A stretch of DNA of 64,000 bases from an uncultured Desulfobacter sp. (GTDB lineage Bacteria > Desulfobacterota > Desulfobacteria > Desulfobacterales > Desulfobacteraceae): assembly GCF_963677125.1 (NCBI RefSeq), contig NZ_OY781882.1, forward strand, positions 2,736,501 through 2,800,500, written 5' to 3'. Shown piece by piece: positions 17,512-26,033 of the stretch; position 1 is the stretch's first letter, and every line of letters starts with the position of its first letter. The position numbers and the translations under genes were made by a program. The notes below the pieces were generated by a model that did not search any database, had not been told where the DNA came from, and worked only from the letters and a program-made list of their open reading frames with translations.

Positions 17512-18739
17512 ATTGAGAAAGCTGACCTTCCAATTCAAAAGCTGTCCAGATATTTCGCTTTGCTATCACTTGGAAATAAGCGACGGACTGAGCCCGCAAC
17601 AGTATCTTTCCCCTCTCACCATCCATTACCAAAACGGTAAACGAGTAAACCCCTTTAGAAAACAAAATTTTTTCAAAGATATATTTCAATTTTAATATAC
17701 CCTTTTCATTGGACAACAAGCCGTCTTTATGGAAATACTCTGCAACACCTTTAAGTTCTTTGTCGTAAAAGATTAGAGCAACTGACGGAGATTGATAGCT
17801 CAAGCTAATCTTCAGGTGCAAATTGATCACCATATCACTCAAACGATGAAGTTGAACTGGCTTCTCTATGGCATCAAGATCATTAATCGTTATTGAAATA
17901 ATCTCAACGTTTTGATTTTCAAGAAAGGAAGCAATAGGAGCAAACATGCTATGGTAGCGGTCGATTCCTTCGCTCACATCACCTGAATGGCACGCTCGCC
18001 CCTTGTTCATCAGAATCAAGTTGTTGCTTACCCGATAAACCAGGGGCATATTGTGTGAGACAAATACAACAGCAGCATTCCTTAAAATCTCATCCATACG
18101 ATTTAAAGATTTCAAAATAAACCCCATATCCCCAACCGCCAAAACCTCATCAATAATCAGTACATCCGGCTCCATCTGGGCCGCCACAGCAAACCCAAGC
18201 CTCACCTTCATGCCGGAACTGTAGGACCTGAAAGGCATTTCCATAAAATTGTTCATCTCCGCAAACTCAACAATAGCCTCATATTTGCTGTCGATTTCGT
18301 CCTTGGTAAAACCCAGAATAGCACCGTAAATATAAACATTCTCCCGGCCTGTAAGAATAGGATTGAATCCGGCATTAAGTTCAATTAATGCGCCAATGCG
18401 GCCTTTCATTGTAATTCTGCCATGGTCCGGTTTAATAAGACCGTTGAGCATCTTGAGCAGGGTACTCTTTCCGGCCCCATTATGACCGATCAGCCCTAAA
18501 CATTCCCCCCGTTTCAATTCAAAAGAAATGTCGTTGACCGCCCAAAATTCATCTTTTCTCAATTCCGGAATATTTCCTTTTCCAGGAATCATGTCATTTT
18601 TTCGGCGTGGATTGATTTCCGCGCATATATCCTGAACCCCATACCAAAGAGAGCGTTTGAGTCCCCTGCAGAACTTCTTTGATACATGTTCACATCTTAC
18701 CAGGACATCATCATTCATTTGATTCATCGTATCTGCCAT
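17504..18739 (-). CDS. wzt: O-antigen ABC exporter ATP-binding protein Wzt
   Basis: This 411-residue ATPase has Walker A GHNGAGKST (residues 85-93), signature SYSSGMKVRLGFA (172-184), Walker B DVLIIDEVLAVGD (192-204) and the H-loop VFVSHN. A C-terminal domain of about 130 residues corresponds to the Wzt carbohydrate-recognition domain of exporters that recognise a modified glycan end. The ATG at 18739 overlaps the wzm stop as TAATG. The open frame extends further upstream to 19105, but that part is a shadow of wzm. With Wzm it moves the finished undecaprenyl-linked O-antigen across the inner membrane. Confidence 0.93.
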   Translation of the reverse strand: MADTMNQMNDDVLVRCEHVSKKFCRGLKRSLWYGVQDICAEINPRRKNDMIPGKGNIPELRKDEFWAVNDISFELKRGECLGLIGHNGAGKSTLLKMLNGLIKPDHGRITMKGRIGALIELNAGFNPILTGRENVYIYGAILGFTKDEIDSKYEAIVEFAEMNNFMEMPFRSYSSGMKVRLGFAVAAQMEPDVLIIDEVLAVGDMGFILKSLNRMDEILRNAAVVFVSHNMPLVYRVSNNLILMNKGRACHSGDVSEGIDRYHSMFAPIASFLENQNVEIISITINDLDAIEKPVQLHRLSDMVINLHLKISLSYQSPSVALIFYDKELKGVAEYFHKDGLLSNEKGILKLKYIFEKILFSKGVYSFTVLVMDGERGKILLRAQSVAYFQVIAKRNIWTAFELEGQLSQYE

Positions 18740-19593
18740 TATGCTGAAATCCGTTCCACAAGATGGGGCATGGCCACCCTGTAAAGTATCCAGCCAAGCA
18801 GCAGCATTATGCAGGTAAAGACTGAAATGATGAGAGTTGATACCAAGCAGACAACGTCTCCGGTGGTGATCAGTTCCCGGGTGAATCGAATCAGGGGAGA
18901 GATGGGATTCACCGTTGCCAGGATTGCGCCGATACCGGTTTCCGGGGGGGAATATACAATGGGGGTCAGATAAAACAGGGGCTGAAGAATCATAGGCAAA
19001 CCCTGCTGGACATCCCCGTATAAAATACTTAAAGGGGTGAGCAGAATGCCGGTCATCATCCCAGCCATGATCACGGATAACAGCCCGCCAAAGGCCCAGA
19101 CGCACTGGATGGATACCGGAACCCGGAAATACAGGAAAACGGCGGCAAGCAGGACCAACTGGATGGCAAGATTAAACAGAATTTCAAGAAATGCGGCCAG
19201 AATCAGGGCTTCCCTGGGAAAATTTATTTTTGCGATCATGGAAGCAGAGTCCCTGACCACCAGGATAGGGGTGTTGATGGCGTTGACAAACACCTGCCAG
19301 ATAATGGCACCTACAAGGACGTACAAGGGGTAAGGGATATCCGTTTCACTGAAATTCAATATTTTTTGTGAGTTGAGAAAAATCCAGATGGCCGAGGTCA
19401 GCAGTGGCGGGAACACCGCCCACAGGTAGCCCATAAAGGCCTGGCGGTATTTGGCGGAGATGTTTCTCAAAAAAAGCCGCCATGCCAGTTCCCGGGAAGC
19501 GGCAAGGTCCCCGGCCATATCTTTCATCAATACCCACGGACGGGCCAGTGCCGATTCCGGGGAATATATAGTTGTTTTAAGGGGCTGGGTCAT
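18739..19593 (-). CDS. wzm: O-antigen ABC exporter permease Wzm
   Basis: This is a 284-residue ABC-2 type membrane protein with about six hydrophobic segments, an N-terminal amphipathic part (LAWRLFLRNISAKYRQAFMG) that is standard for Wzm/KpsM permeases, and the conserved YLTPIVYSP segment. It is coupled to wzt by a one-base overlap. The pair indicates an ABC-transporter-dependent rather than Wzy-dependent O-antigen route, at least for one glycan of this cell. Confidence 0.92.
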   Translation of the reverse strand: MTQPLKTTIYSPESALARPWVLMKDMAGDLAASRELAWRLFLRNISAKYRQAFMGYLWAVFPPLLTSAIWIFLNSQKILNFSETDIPYPLYVLVGAIIWQVFVNAINTPILVVRDSASMIAKINFPREALILAAFLEILFNLAIQLVLLAAVFLYFRVPVSIQCVWAFGGLLSVIMAGMMTGILLTPLSILYGDVQQGLPMILQPLFYLTPIVYSPPETGIGAILATVNPISPLIRFTRELITTGDVVCLVSTLIISVFTCIMLLLGWILYRVAMPHLVERISA

Positions 19594-19611
19594 TATGCAT
19601 TGTAAACTTTT

Positions 19612-20502
19612 TTATCCCTTGTTTTTAGACAGCAGGGAATATTGGAGATTGTTGATCTGCTCCGCCACAAGTCCCATCAAAAAAATGATAATGGCGGATG
19701 TAAATAGCAGGGCAGACATATTGGTAAACCGGCCGGCTGTCAGGAATGTGTACAGATAATAAAACAGGCCTGTGGAAAAAATACCGGCGCTGACCGGAAA
19801 AAAGACTTTCAGCGGGGAATACAGGGTCCCGATCTTAAAAATAATCAGCAGGAACCGGATGCCGTCCTTTTTAATATCAACATGACTTTTGCCCAAGCGT
19901 TTTTTCGCCTTTATGGGAACATAGGCTACGGTGTAGCCAGCCCTGAAAAAGGCGATGGTGATGGTGGTGGGGTATGAAAAGCCGTTGGGTAAGAGATCCA
20001 GAAACTCTAGGAATTTATCCCGGTAGACCGCCCGAAACCCTGAGGTTAGGTCCGGCACCTTTTCGTTTACCATCCAGCTTGCCACAAGATTGTAAAAATT
20101 ATTAGCTGCCAGTCGGCTCAGATTGGCTTGGGAACCGTTATTCCGGGCGCCGATGGCCATGTCCGCACCATTGGCCAATTGTTCTAAAAGGGGCCGGATG
20201 TATTTAGGGTCATGCTGGTTATCGGCATCCATAAAGATGAGAATTTCGCTATCCGAGTGCCTGGCACCGCTTTTTATGGAAGCACCGTTGCCTTTGCTGT
20301 GCAGGTGGCGAATGGTTTTCACGCCGTATGTTTCGCAGATATCTGCGGTGTCATCTATGGAGCCGTCATCAACAACAATAATCCTGGCACCTTTGGCATG
20401 TTTCAAGAGGTCAGGCAGGAGCGTTTCAAGCCCTTGGGCCTCGTTTTTTGCCGGAATAACAATGGTGGATCTGTCGAGCAACGCGTTTACTGTGTCTGGC
20501 AT
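19612..20502 (-). CDS. GT2 polyprenyl-phosphate glycosyltransferase (DPM1/GtrB-like)
   Basis: The 296-residue protein has a GT-A domain STIVIPAKNEAQGLETLLP, IIVVDDGSIDDTAD, KGNGASIKSGARHS, ILIFMDADNQHDP and DLTSGFRAVYR, followed by two hydrophobic helices at the C terminus. This is the layout of dolichyl/undecaprenyl-phosphate mannosyl- or glucosyltransferases. It would load a sugar on undecaprenyl phosphate for use by a periplasmic GT-C enzyme, and the 691-residue membrane protein encoded directly upstream is a candidate partner. It lies 18 bp before wzm. Confidence 0.87.
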   Translation of the reverse strand: MPDTVNALLDRSTIVIPAKNEAQGLETLLPDLLKHAKGARIIVVDDGSIDDTADICETYGVKTIRHLHSKGNGASIKSGARHSDSEILIFMDADNQHDPKYIRPLLEQLANGADMAIGARNNGSQANLSRLAANNFYNLVASWMVNEKVPDLTSGFRAVYRDKFLEFLDLLPNGFSYPTTITIAFFRAGYTVAYVPIKAKKRLGKSHVDIKKDGIRFLLIIFKIGTLYSPLKVFFPVSAGIFSTGLFYYLYTFLTAGRFTNMSALLFTSAIIIFLMGLVAEQINNLQYSLLSKNKG

Positions 20503-20581
20503 CCTTTGTCCTTATTTCGTGTGTTCCTGCCACATCTTAATGCCGATTTCGTCTATTCGGGTTCTTTTAACCACAACACCA

Positions 20582-22657
20582 TCATCCCCCGTATTTATCA
20601 ACCTGATTATCAATAGACTCTTTTATTTTATCATAAGACAGACGAATCAGAGAATCCTGTTTTGTCTGGATTTGTTTTAAGCCGTCAAAAATCTGCTGTA
20701 TCGGGTAGATATCAAGTACCTGTTTGGTAAAAAAATCCGTTTTTTCTTGGTTGTCTTGCTTCATACAATTTTGAATCAGGCATAACCTGACAAAAAAATC
20801 ATGCTGGGTATTGGCCTGCAATGCCATTTTAAAATAACGTTCAGACCTGCCATAATAATTGTTGACCATGTTGGCATATCCCAAATAGGTGATAGTCTCT
20901 GCATCAAAAGGTGCGGATTTAAAAGCTGCAAAGGCTGGTTTCAACGCGTTAACAGGCTGACGAGCCAGCAAGTACATACGAGTTAACAAATTCAGCGCTT
21001 CAGTAGTTGTTTTCCTCTGTGCAAAAAGCCTTTGAAAAACAGAATCTGCTTCGGAAAACCGATGTTGTGTCAGCAATACTTTAATATAATTAATTGCAAA
21101 AGGCTCTATCATTTTGGTTTCTACGGATTTTTTTCCGTATTCCAGGGCTTTTTCAACATTATCTATTTGCAGATATGCACCATTCAGACAGTCATATATG
21201 AATGCTTTTACATGGGGCGCCTGGCAGTCATCCAAAGAAATGGCCTTTTCATAAAGTTTTATCGCCATATGAAAATCCCCGATTTTTTCGTAATAACGTT
21301 TAGCCAGTATTTGATATGGTCTGGTTCGATTAGGCGCTTTTTTGACAGCGTCCTCCCATAAGGCTTTTTCAGTTCGCCAGTCAAAATTGCGGGCATAGGT
21401 CCCTATTGCAACTGAAGTTATAATTGCTATCGTAAAAAAACAGCTCATCAAAAATATGATTTTTTTATCTCTCTTTTTCCGATAATGGATCAAATGGGTT
21501 GTAATCCATACGGAAAGGGGAACAAATAAAAACATCGAAGGTAAATAATTACGATGTTCAAATACAAGTTCCAGATTAAGGAAAGTCGATTCAATGCCAT
21601 GGTTCAAAAGAAAAAACAGAATAGCAAACCCTGCCAACGGATATTTTTTTTGCAGCACCAATCCGCAAACGAAAAGAAACACCATAAAAAAAATAGCCGG
21701 TAGTGTTGTCCAAGGAGAAAAAAGCGTTTTAGATATGGCCATATCATGTGCCATTGAAAATTGGCCGGCAAGGGGATAAAAGAGCTGGGACAAATAAAGA
21801 CACATGACTCTTGACTGGGTCATTAATCGCTCGGGAGCGGTAAAGTGTCTGTTTTCAAATCGATTAACCAATCTGAGTATATCATTTCCTGTCCAAATAC
21901 CGGCAACGACAAATAAAAAGAGAATAAGCGCTAAAACCACCATAAAAAACTTCGGCTTTAAAAGATCTTTTATCGTTATCCTGTGAAAAAAGATGACTTC
22001 CAGCAAAAGAGTGGAAGGAAGTATTAAAATGGCATTTTCCTTCGAAAAAAAAGCCAACACGCCTGCGGCAGCAAAAGAACAGAAAAACATTACTTTTTTA
22101 TTGGCAGAAGCAGACTGACGGAATTTTACATAAAAATATAAGCCTGCAATAAAAAACATCCCCGCCAGCGATGCCATACGCTGGACAATATAAGTGACAG
22201 CAGAAGTTTGAATGGGATGAATTACCCAGAGGACAGCTGCCATTAAGGCTGCTTGGTATTGAACAGACTGATCTTTTATACCTGCCCTTGGTATAGATAG
22301 TATTAAGCGCAGGGTTAAAAATAAAAAAATACCGCAGAGAATATGAATCAGGATATTGACTACATGATACCCAAAAACTCTGTCCGCCCCTGCATACCAA
22401 TTCAACGCAAAGGAGAACATGGCAACAGGACGGTAGATTGCATGTCTCTGGTATGAACGGCCGTCTACTGAAGCATGCATACTTTGAATAAGTGATTCAA
22501 CATTCAGCTCAACAGGATGTATTCCCGGATTTTCGATAATATTTGGGTAATCATCAAGATGCCAGGTCGAATTAAAGGTGTTGCTGTAAGCCAAAACCGT
22601 AATGATAGTAATTAAAAGAACACCTATTTGATTACAGCATTTTTTTTCATGGGACAT
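20582..22657 (-). CDS. Multi-pass GT-C-like membrane protein with C-terminal TPRs
   Basis: This 691-residue protein has an N-terminal helix, then a periplasmic-type loop with WHLDDYPNI, about ten further hydrophobic segments to residue ~410, and a soluble tail of tetratricopeptide-like repeats (for example RPYQILAKRYYEKIGDFHMA, ALEYGKKSV, ETITYLGYANMVNNYYG). The Asp-Asp pair in the first loop plus TPR tail matches the TMTC-like O-glycosyltransferase architecture (GT-C fold using a polyprenyl-linked donor). I infer a protein or glycan glycosyltransferase using the product of the neighbouring DPM1-like enzyme. Pilin is one possible acceptor, but nothing in the sequence proves it. Confidence 0.7.
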   Translation of the reverse strand: MSHEKKCCNQIGVLLITIITVLAYSNTFNSTWHLDDYPNIIENPGIHPVELNVESLIQSMHASVDGRSYQRHAIYRPVAMFSFALNWYAGADRVFGYHVVNILIHILCGIFLFLTLRLILSIPRAGIKDQSVQYQAALMAAVLWVIHPIQTSAVTYIVQRMASLAGMFFIAGLYFYVKFRQSASANKKVMFFCSFAAAGVLAFFSKENAILILPSTLLLEVIFFHRITIKDLLKPKFFMVVLALILFLFVVAGIWTGNDILRLVNRFENRHFTAPERLMTQSRVMCLYLSQLFYPLAGQFSMAHDMAISKTLFSPWTTLPAIFFMVFLFVCGLVLQKKYPLAGFAILFFLLNHGIESTFLNLELVFEHRNYLPSMFLFVPLSVWITTHLIHYRKKRDKKIIFLMSCFFTIAIITSVAIGTYARNFDWRTEKALWEDAVKKAPNRTRPYQILAKRYYEKIGDFHMAIKLYEKAISLDDCQAPHVKAFIYDCLNGAYLQIDNVEKALEYGKKSVETKMIEPFAINYIKVLLTQHRFSEADSVFQRLFAQRKTTTEALNLLTRMYLLARQPVNALKPAFAAFKSAPFDAETITYLGYANMVNNYYGRSERYFKMALQANTQHDFFVRLCLIQNCMKQDNQEKTDFFTKQVLDIYPIQQIFDGLKQIQTKQDSLIRLSYDKIKESIDNQVDKYGG

Positions 22658-22744
22658 CAGGCATTCACCTTTTCAGACTCTCTGTCTGCCGTAAAAAAAC
22701 TCACAACAACCATCGCAAAATACTATTTGTAGAGAGGGGATATA

Positions 22745-22761
22745 TTGTCGCATGGCGACAA
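22745..22761. repeat. Perfect 7-bp inverted repeat downstream of wecE
   Basis: TTGTCGC-ATG-GCGACAA forms a perfect small hairpin in the 150-bp gap between wecE and the next leftward gene. There is no T-tract after it on either strand, so it does not look like an intrinsic terminator. It may be an operator or an mRNA-stability hairpin. Confidence 0.35.
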
Positions 22762-22808
22762 GCATCATCGCACTCCATTAACGAACAGAGATAAGATTGT
22801 GTGAGGGA

Positions 22809-23954
22809 CTATCCGCAGTTATAAAAAGAACAGATAACATCTGCGACTCTGTCCACATCATCCAAACTCATTTCATAATAAAGCGGCAATCGCAATACCC
22901 TTTCGCTCAAATCCTGTGTATGTTTCAAATCCCCGGAAACCCTGCCGAATTTTTTTCCGGCAGGAGATGAATGCAACGGGATATAATGAAATACGGCATG
23001 AATATTTTCATTTCCAAGACAGGTTATTAATCGGGATCGTTCATCCAAGGCCCCAGTGATCATATAAAAGATATGTCCGTTATGGCTGCCTGATGCAGAA
23101 TCTCCGTGGGCCAGACGAATAAGACCCTTTTCTTCCAGTAGGCCCAGCCTCACCCGGTAATGGTCACAGAGCTCTCGCCTCTTTTTAATAATGACTTCAG
23201 CCTGCTCAAGCTGAGCATATAGAAATGCCGCTGTCATATCCGACGGCAGAAAAGAGGATCCGATATCCATCCAGGTGTATTTATCCACCTGTCCCTGGAA
23301 AAACTGTCGTCTATTGGTGCCCTTTTCCCAAATCATATAGGCACGGTCCAACAGATCCGGATTGTTTACCAGAAGCGCCCCACCTTCGCCGCTGATAATA
23401 TTTTTGGTTTCATGAAAACTTAAGGTGCCCATATCGCCTATGGTGCCTAAAAAGCGATTGTTGTCCGAGGAAAGCAGCGCTTGGGCAGCATCCTCAATAA
23501 CCATGAGCCCATGTCTGTCCGCAATATCCATTATCTCATTCATGGCACAGGGCACGCCGGCATAATGTACAGGTACAATGGCTTTTGTCCTGTCCGTCAC
23601 GGCCGGTTCAATTAAAGTTTCATCAATATTTAATGTATCCTGCCGGATATCTATAAAAACAGGCACACCTCCCCGCAGCACAAAAGCATTAGCTGTAGAA
23701 ACAAAGGTGTAGGAGGGCATGATAACTTCATCCCCAGGGCGAATATCCGTTAGGATTGCGGCCATCTCAAGGGCGGCTGTGCAGGAATGGGTCAAAAGCG
23801 CCGGACTTCCCAGGCGGCTCTGCAGCCAGGCCTGGCACTGCTTTGTGAAATAACCGTCTCCTGCCAGATGACCGTGCTTGATAACAGCCTGGGCAATATT
23901 GTAAAGTTCTTTTCCGGCAATAAAAGGCCTGTTGTAGGGAATTGCAGTTTGCAT
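22809..23954 (-). CDS. wecE: dTDP-4-amino-4,6-dideoxygalactose transaminase WecE/RffA
   Basis: This is a 381-residue PLP aminotransferase. It begins IPYNRPFIAGKELYNI and has GDGYFTKQCQAWL, LLTHSCTAALEMAAIL, the near-diagnostic EVIMPSYTFVSTANAFVLRG, VVHYAGVPC-type segments, IEDAAQ (Asp155) and FHETKN (Lys184). These follow the enterobacterial WecE pattern closely. The reaction is dTDP-4-keto-6-deoxyglucose plus glutamate to dTDP-Fuc4N. GGAGAATAT precedes the ATG. With the WecD-like acetyltransferase 1.1 kb upstream it defines a Fuc4NAc branch. Confidence 0.9.
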   Translation of the reverse strand: MQTAIPYNRPFIAGKELYNIAQAVIKHGHLAGDGYFTKQCQAWLQSRLGSPALLTHSCTAALEMAAILTDIRPGDEVIMPSYTFVSTANAFVLRGGVPVFIDIRQDTLNIDETLIEPAVTDRTKAIVPVHYAGVPCAMNEIMDIADRHGLMVIEDAAQALLSSDNNRFLGTIGDMGTLSFHETKNIISGEGGALLVNNPDLLDRAYMIWEKGTNRRQFFQGQVDKYTWMDIGSSFLPSDMTAAFLYAQLEQAEVIIKKRRELCDHYRVRLGLLEEKGLIRLAHGDSASGSHNGHIFYMITGALDERSRLITCLGNENIHAVFHYIPLHSSPAGKKFGRVSGDLKHTQDLSERVLRLPLYYEMSLDDVDRVADVICSFYNCG

Positions 23955-23984
23955 ATATTCTCCGATTCTAATCCATATTTTCCT

Positions 23985-24368
23985 TTATGCTCTGCTTGTT
24001 ATCACAATGCCAAGTACGATAAAAAACAGCCCCAACACTTTATAAAACGAAAAAGGTTCATTAAACAAAAGTATTGAAAAGAGAAAAACCAATACAAACG
24101 ACGCGCTCATAAAAGGATACGCGAAACTTAAATCAAATTTTGTCATTGCCGCCATCCAAAATAAAGAGGCAATAAATGCCGATAAAAAGCCTGACAAAAT
24201 AAAAGGATCTGCCACCAGTTTGATTAAAAAAATAACTTTATTTATAAATGGAACAGGCAATGTTCCATACTCAGAGATTCGCCATTTTAAAATTAACTGT
24301 CCATAAACGGTAAAAACAACAGTTCCTATGATATAAAAAAAGTTCATTTCAATGAAAAAACATCTCAT
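23985..24368 (-). CDS. Small four-helix EamA/SMR (ArnE-like) membrane protein
   Basis: This 127-residue protein has four hydrophobic helices with the SMR/EamA pattern: YIIGTVVFTVYGQLILKWR in helix 1, FDLSFAYPFMSASFVLV and a final GLFFIVLGIVITSR. The ATG at 24368 overlaps the upstream acetyltransferase stop as ATGA. Such small proteins in LPS loci (ArnE/ArnF type) are thought to flip undecaprenyl-phosphate sugars. Here it would serve the sugar loaded by the adjacent ArnC/GtrB-like transferase. Specificity is inferred from the neighbours. Confidence 0.75.
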   Translation of the reverse strand: MRCFFIEMNFFYIIGTVVFTVYGQLILKWRISEYGTLPVPFINKVIFLIKLVADPFILSGFLSAFIASLFWMAAMTKFDLSFAYPFMSASFVLVFLFSILLFNEPFSFYKVLGLFFIVLGIVITSRA

Positions 24369-25078
24369 ATCCAAAAGTGATATATATTTGTTATTAATTC
24401 TTTTTTAAAACCATAATTTTCATAAAACCCACAAGCTTGGGTATTGGCCAATTGAGTGTGAACAATTAATTTATTTATTGATTTTTCTTGCAAATATAAA
24501 ATACAAGCATCAATTAATTTTGAACCAATTTTTTGCCCTTGTGCGTGCTCTGAAACTGCTATTAAACCAATCTGCCCTTTTCCATCTTCTATTTTTATTG
24601 TGACAAAACCTATAACTTTATGATTAATTTGGGCAACAAAAACCTTATCTGCAATTTCTTTTGAAAGCGATTTTTCTATCCACGCTTTATATAAATTTTC
24701 AAATGCATTCTCCGGCAATTTTTTATCTAATAAAAACCGAGAATACTGGCCGCTTTTATAAGTCAAATTCAATAAGTCTTTAGATATTTGTTTTTTACTA
24801 TAATCAAAAATACAATCATCATTTTTGACCATTTTTTTATTGGTACTAAGCTGATAGACTATTTTCCTATCAACCAACAATGCATTATGTTTAAGTAGTT
24901 CTTTCTTATTCATGAGAATATGTTCTGACGAAAAAACATATACAAGCGAATAATCCATTCGCCTTGCTAAATTCACAAGTTGATTTAATTCATTCGTATA
25001 ATTGTCATTATTGCAAACAATCTTCCCAATTTTCAAACCAAAAAACTGACTATCCCATTGAAGATATAGTAAATTCAT
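24365..25078 (-). CDS. wecD: WecD-like dTDP-Fuc4N N-acetyltransferase (GNAT)
   Basis: This is a 237-residue protein with an N-terminal WecD-type domain (WDSQFFGLKIGKI) and the family hallmark GQYSRFLLDKKLP followed by YKAWIEKSLSKEIADKVFVA. The GNAT core has IGLIAVSEHAQGQKIGSKLID, the acetyl-CoA pyrophosphate-binding loop, and ACGFYENYGFK. It would acetylate the 4-amino group of the WecE product to give dTDP-Fuc4NAc in the cytoplasm. The gene is AT-rich. Confidence 0.82.
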   Translation of the reverse strand: MNLLYLQWDSQFFGLKIGKIVCNNDNYTNELNQLVNLARRMDYSLVYVFSSEHILMNKKELLKHNALLVDRKIVYQLSTNKKMVKNDDCIFDYSKKQISKDLLNLTYKSGQYSRFLLDKKLPENAFENLYKAWIEKSLSKEIADKVFVAQINHKVIGFVTIKIEDGKGQIGLIAVSEHAQGQKIGSKLIDACILYLQEKSINKLIVHTQLANTQACGFYENYGFKKELITNIYHFWI

Positions 25079-25082
25079 TCGT

Positions 25083-26030
25083 CTATTCGTCTATATTGAT
25101 AACTTCATTGACGATAAAAGTCGGACGGTCTTTAACCTTTTCAAAAATTTTTCCGATATACAGCCCAAGAAAACCTAATATAAAAATGATAACGCCTGAT
25201 AAAAACCAGGAAGAGAGAATCAAACTGGTAAAGCCAAGAACTTGAATTGAGCCACTCAGATACATAAAAAAATACACAATGATCGTCAATAATGAAAGAA
25301 TCGTAGTAAAAAATCCAATTTTCACTGTTAATCGTAATGGTTTATCTGAAAATGCCAGGATAGAGTTAATTGCAAGCTGGAATAACCCCTTAAAATTATA
25401 TGTAGATTTTCCTTCAAAACGTTTGGCGTGTTTAACGGGCAAATGATATTGTCTAAAACCAACCCATTGCACCATGGTCGGGAAAAATCGAATTTGGTCT
25501 TTCATGGATAGTATGGCATGAATTACTTTTTTATTATAAATTCCAAAATTTGCAATAGTTGCATCTTGCTTTGTATCTGTTAAATAGCTAAAAAAATAAT
25601 AAAAAATTTTAGAAAGACTTTTTTTAACAAAAGAATCGTTACGGGCCGCTCTTTGAGCAAAAACACTATCATAACCTTCCCGTGCTTTTTGGTACAAATT
25701 AGGGATTTCATCCGGTCTATCCTGCAAATCACAGTCCATAACAATAATCCATTCGCCAGATGCATAATTTAACCCGGCAGTAATGGCATAATGTTGCCCG
25801 AAATTGCGACTTAAATTTATGCCTTTTACCCGTTTGTCTTTTTGACATTCGTCTGTTATCTTCTGCCAGGAGCTATCAGGCGAAGCATCATTTATAAGAA
25901 TTATTTCAAAATCTTTGGTAATGGGTAGAACATTTTTTTTTATTTGTTTTACAAGTTCCAGAACTATATTTTCTGACCTGTATACCGGTGAAACAATTGA
26001 TATATGTACTTCTTCTGACATAAAATTCAT
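25083..26030 (-). CDS. GT2 undecaprenyl-phosphate glycosyltransferase (ArnC/GtrB-like)
   Basis: The 315-residue protein has ISIVSPVYRSENIV, IILINDASPDSSWQ, INLSRNFGQHYAITAGLNYA, WIIVMDCDLQDRPDEIP and KHAKRFEGKSTYNFKGL, followed by two C-terminal transmembrane helices. This is the classical GtrB/ArnC layout that transfers a sugar from a nucleotide donor to undecaprenyl phosphate on the inner face of the membrane. It is encoded 3 bp after the large membrane protein and 4 bp before the WecD-like gene, so the linked group wecD-like/ArnE-like/GtrB-like/GT-C resembles a three-component glycosylation set. Confidence 0.88.
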   Translation of the reverse strand: MNFMSEEVHISIVSPVYRSENIVLELVKQIKKNVLPITKDFEIILINDASPDSSWQKITDECQKDKRVKGINLSRNFGQHYAITAGLNYASGEWIIVMDCDLQDRPDEIPNLYQKAREGYDSVFAQRAARNDSFVKKSLSKIFYYFFSYLTDTKQDATIANFGIYNKKVIHAILSMKDQIRFFPTMVQWVGFRQYHLPVKHAKRFEGKSTYNFKGLFQLAINSILAFSDKPLRLTVKIGFFTTILSLLTIIVYFFMYLSGSIQVLGFTSLILSSWFLSGVIIFILGFLGLYIGKIFEKVKDRPTFIVNEVINIDE

Positions 26031-26033
26031 ATT

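Noticed and set aside
18740..19105. A 122-residue N-terminal extension of Wzt in the open frame.
   Set aside because: This part overlaps wzm in another frame, has no Wzt-like sequence, and the ATG at 18739 overlaps the wzm stop as expected for coupled genes.
23985..24368. The small four-helix protein as a multidrug SMR efflux pump.
   Set aside because: Its position between WecD-like/GtrB-like and WecE genes favours an ArnE-type lipid-sugar role, and the usual drug-binding Glu of EmrE helix 1 is not evident.
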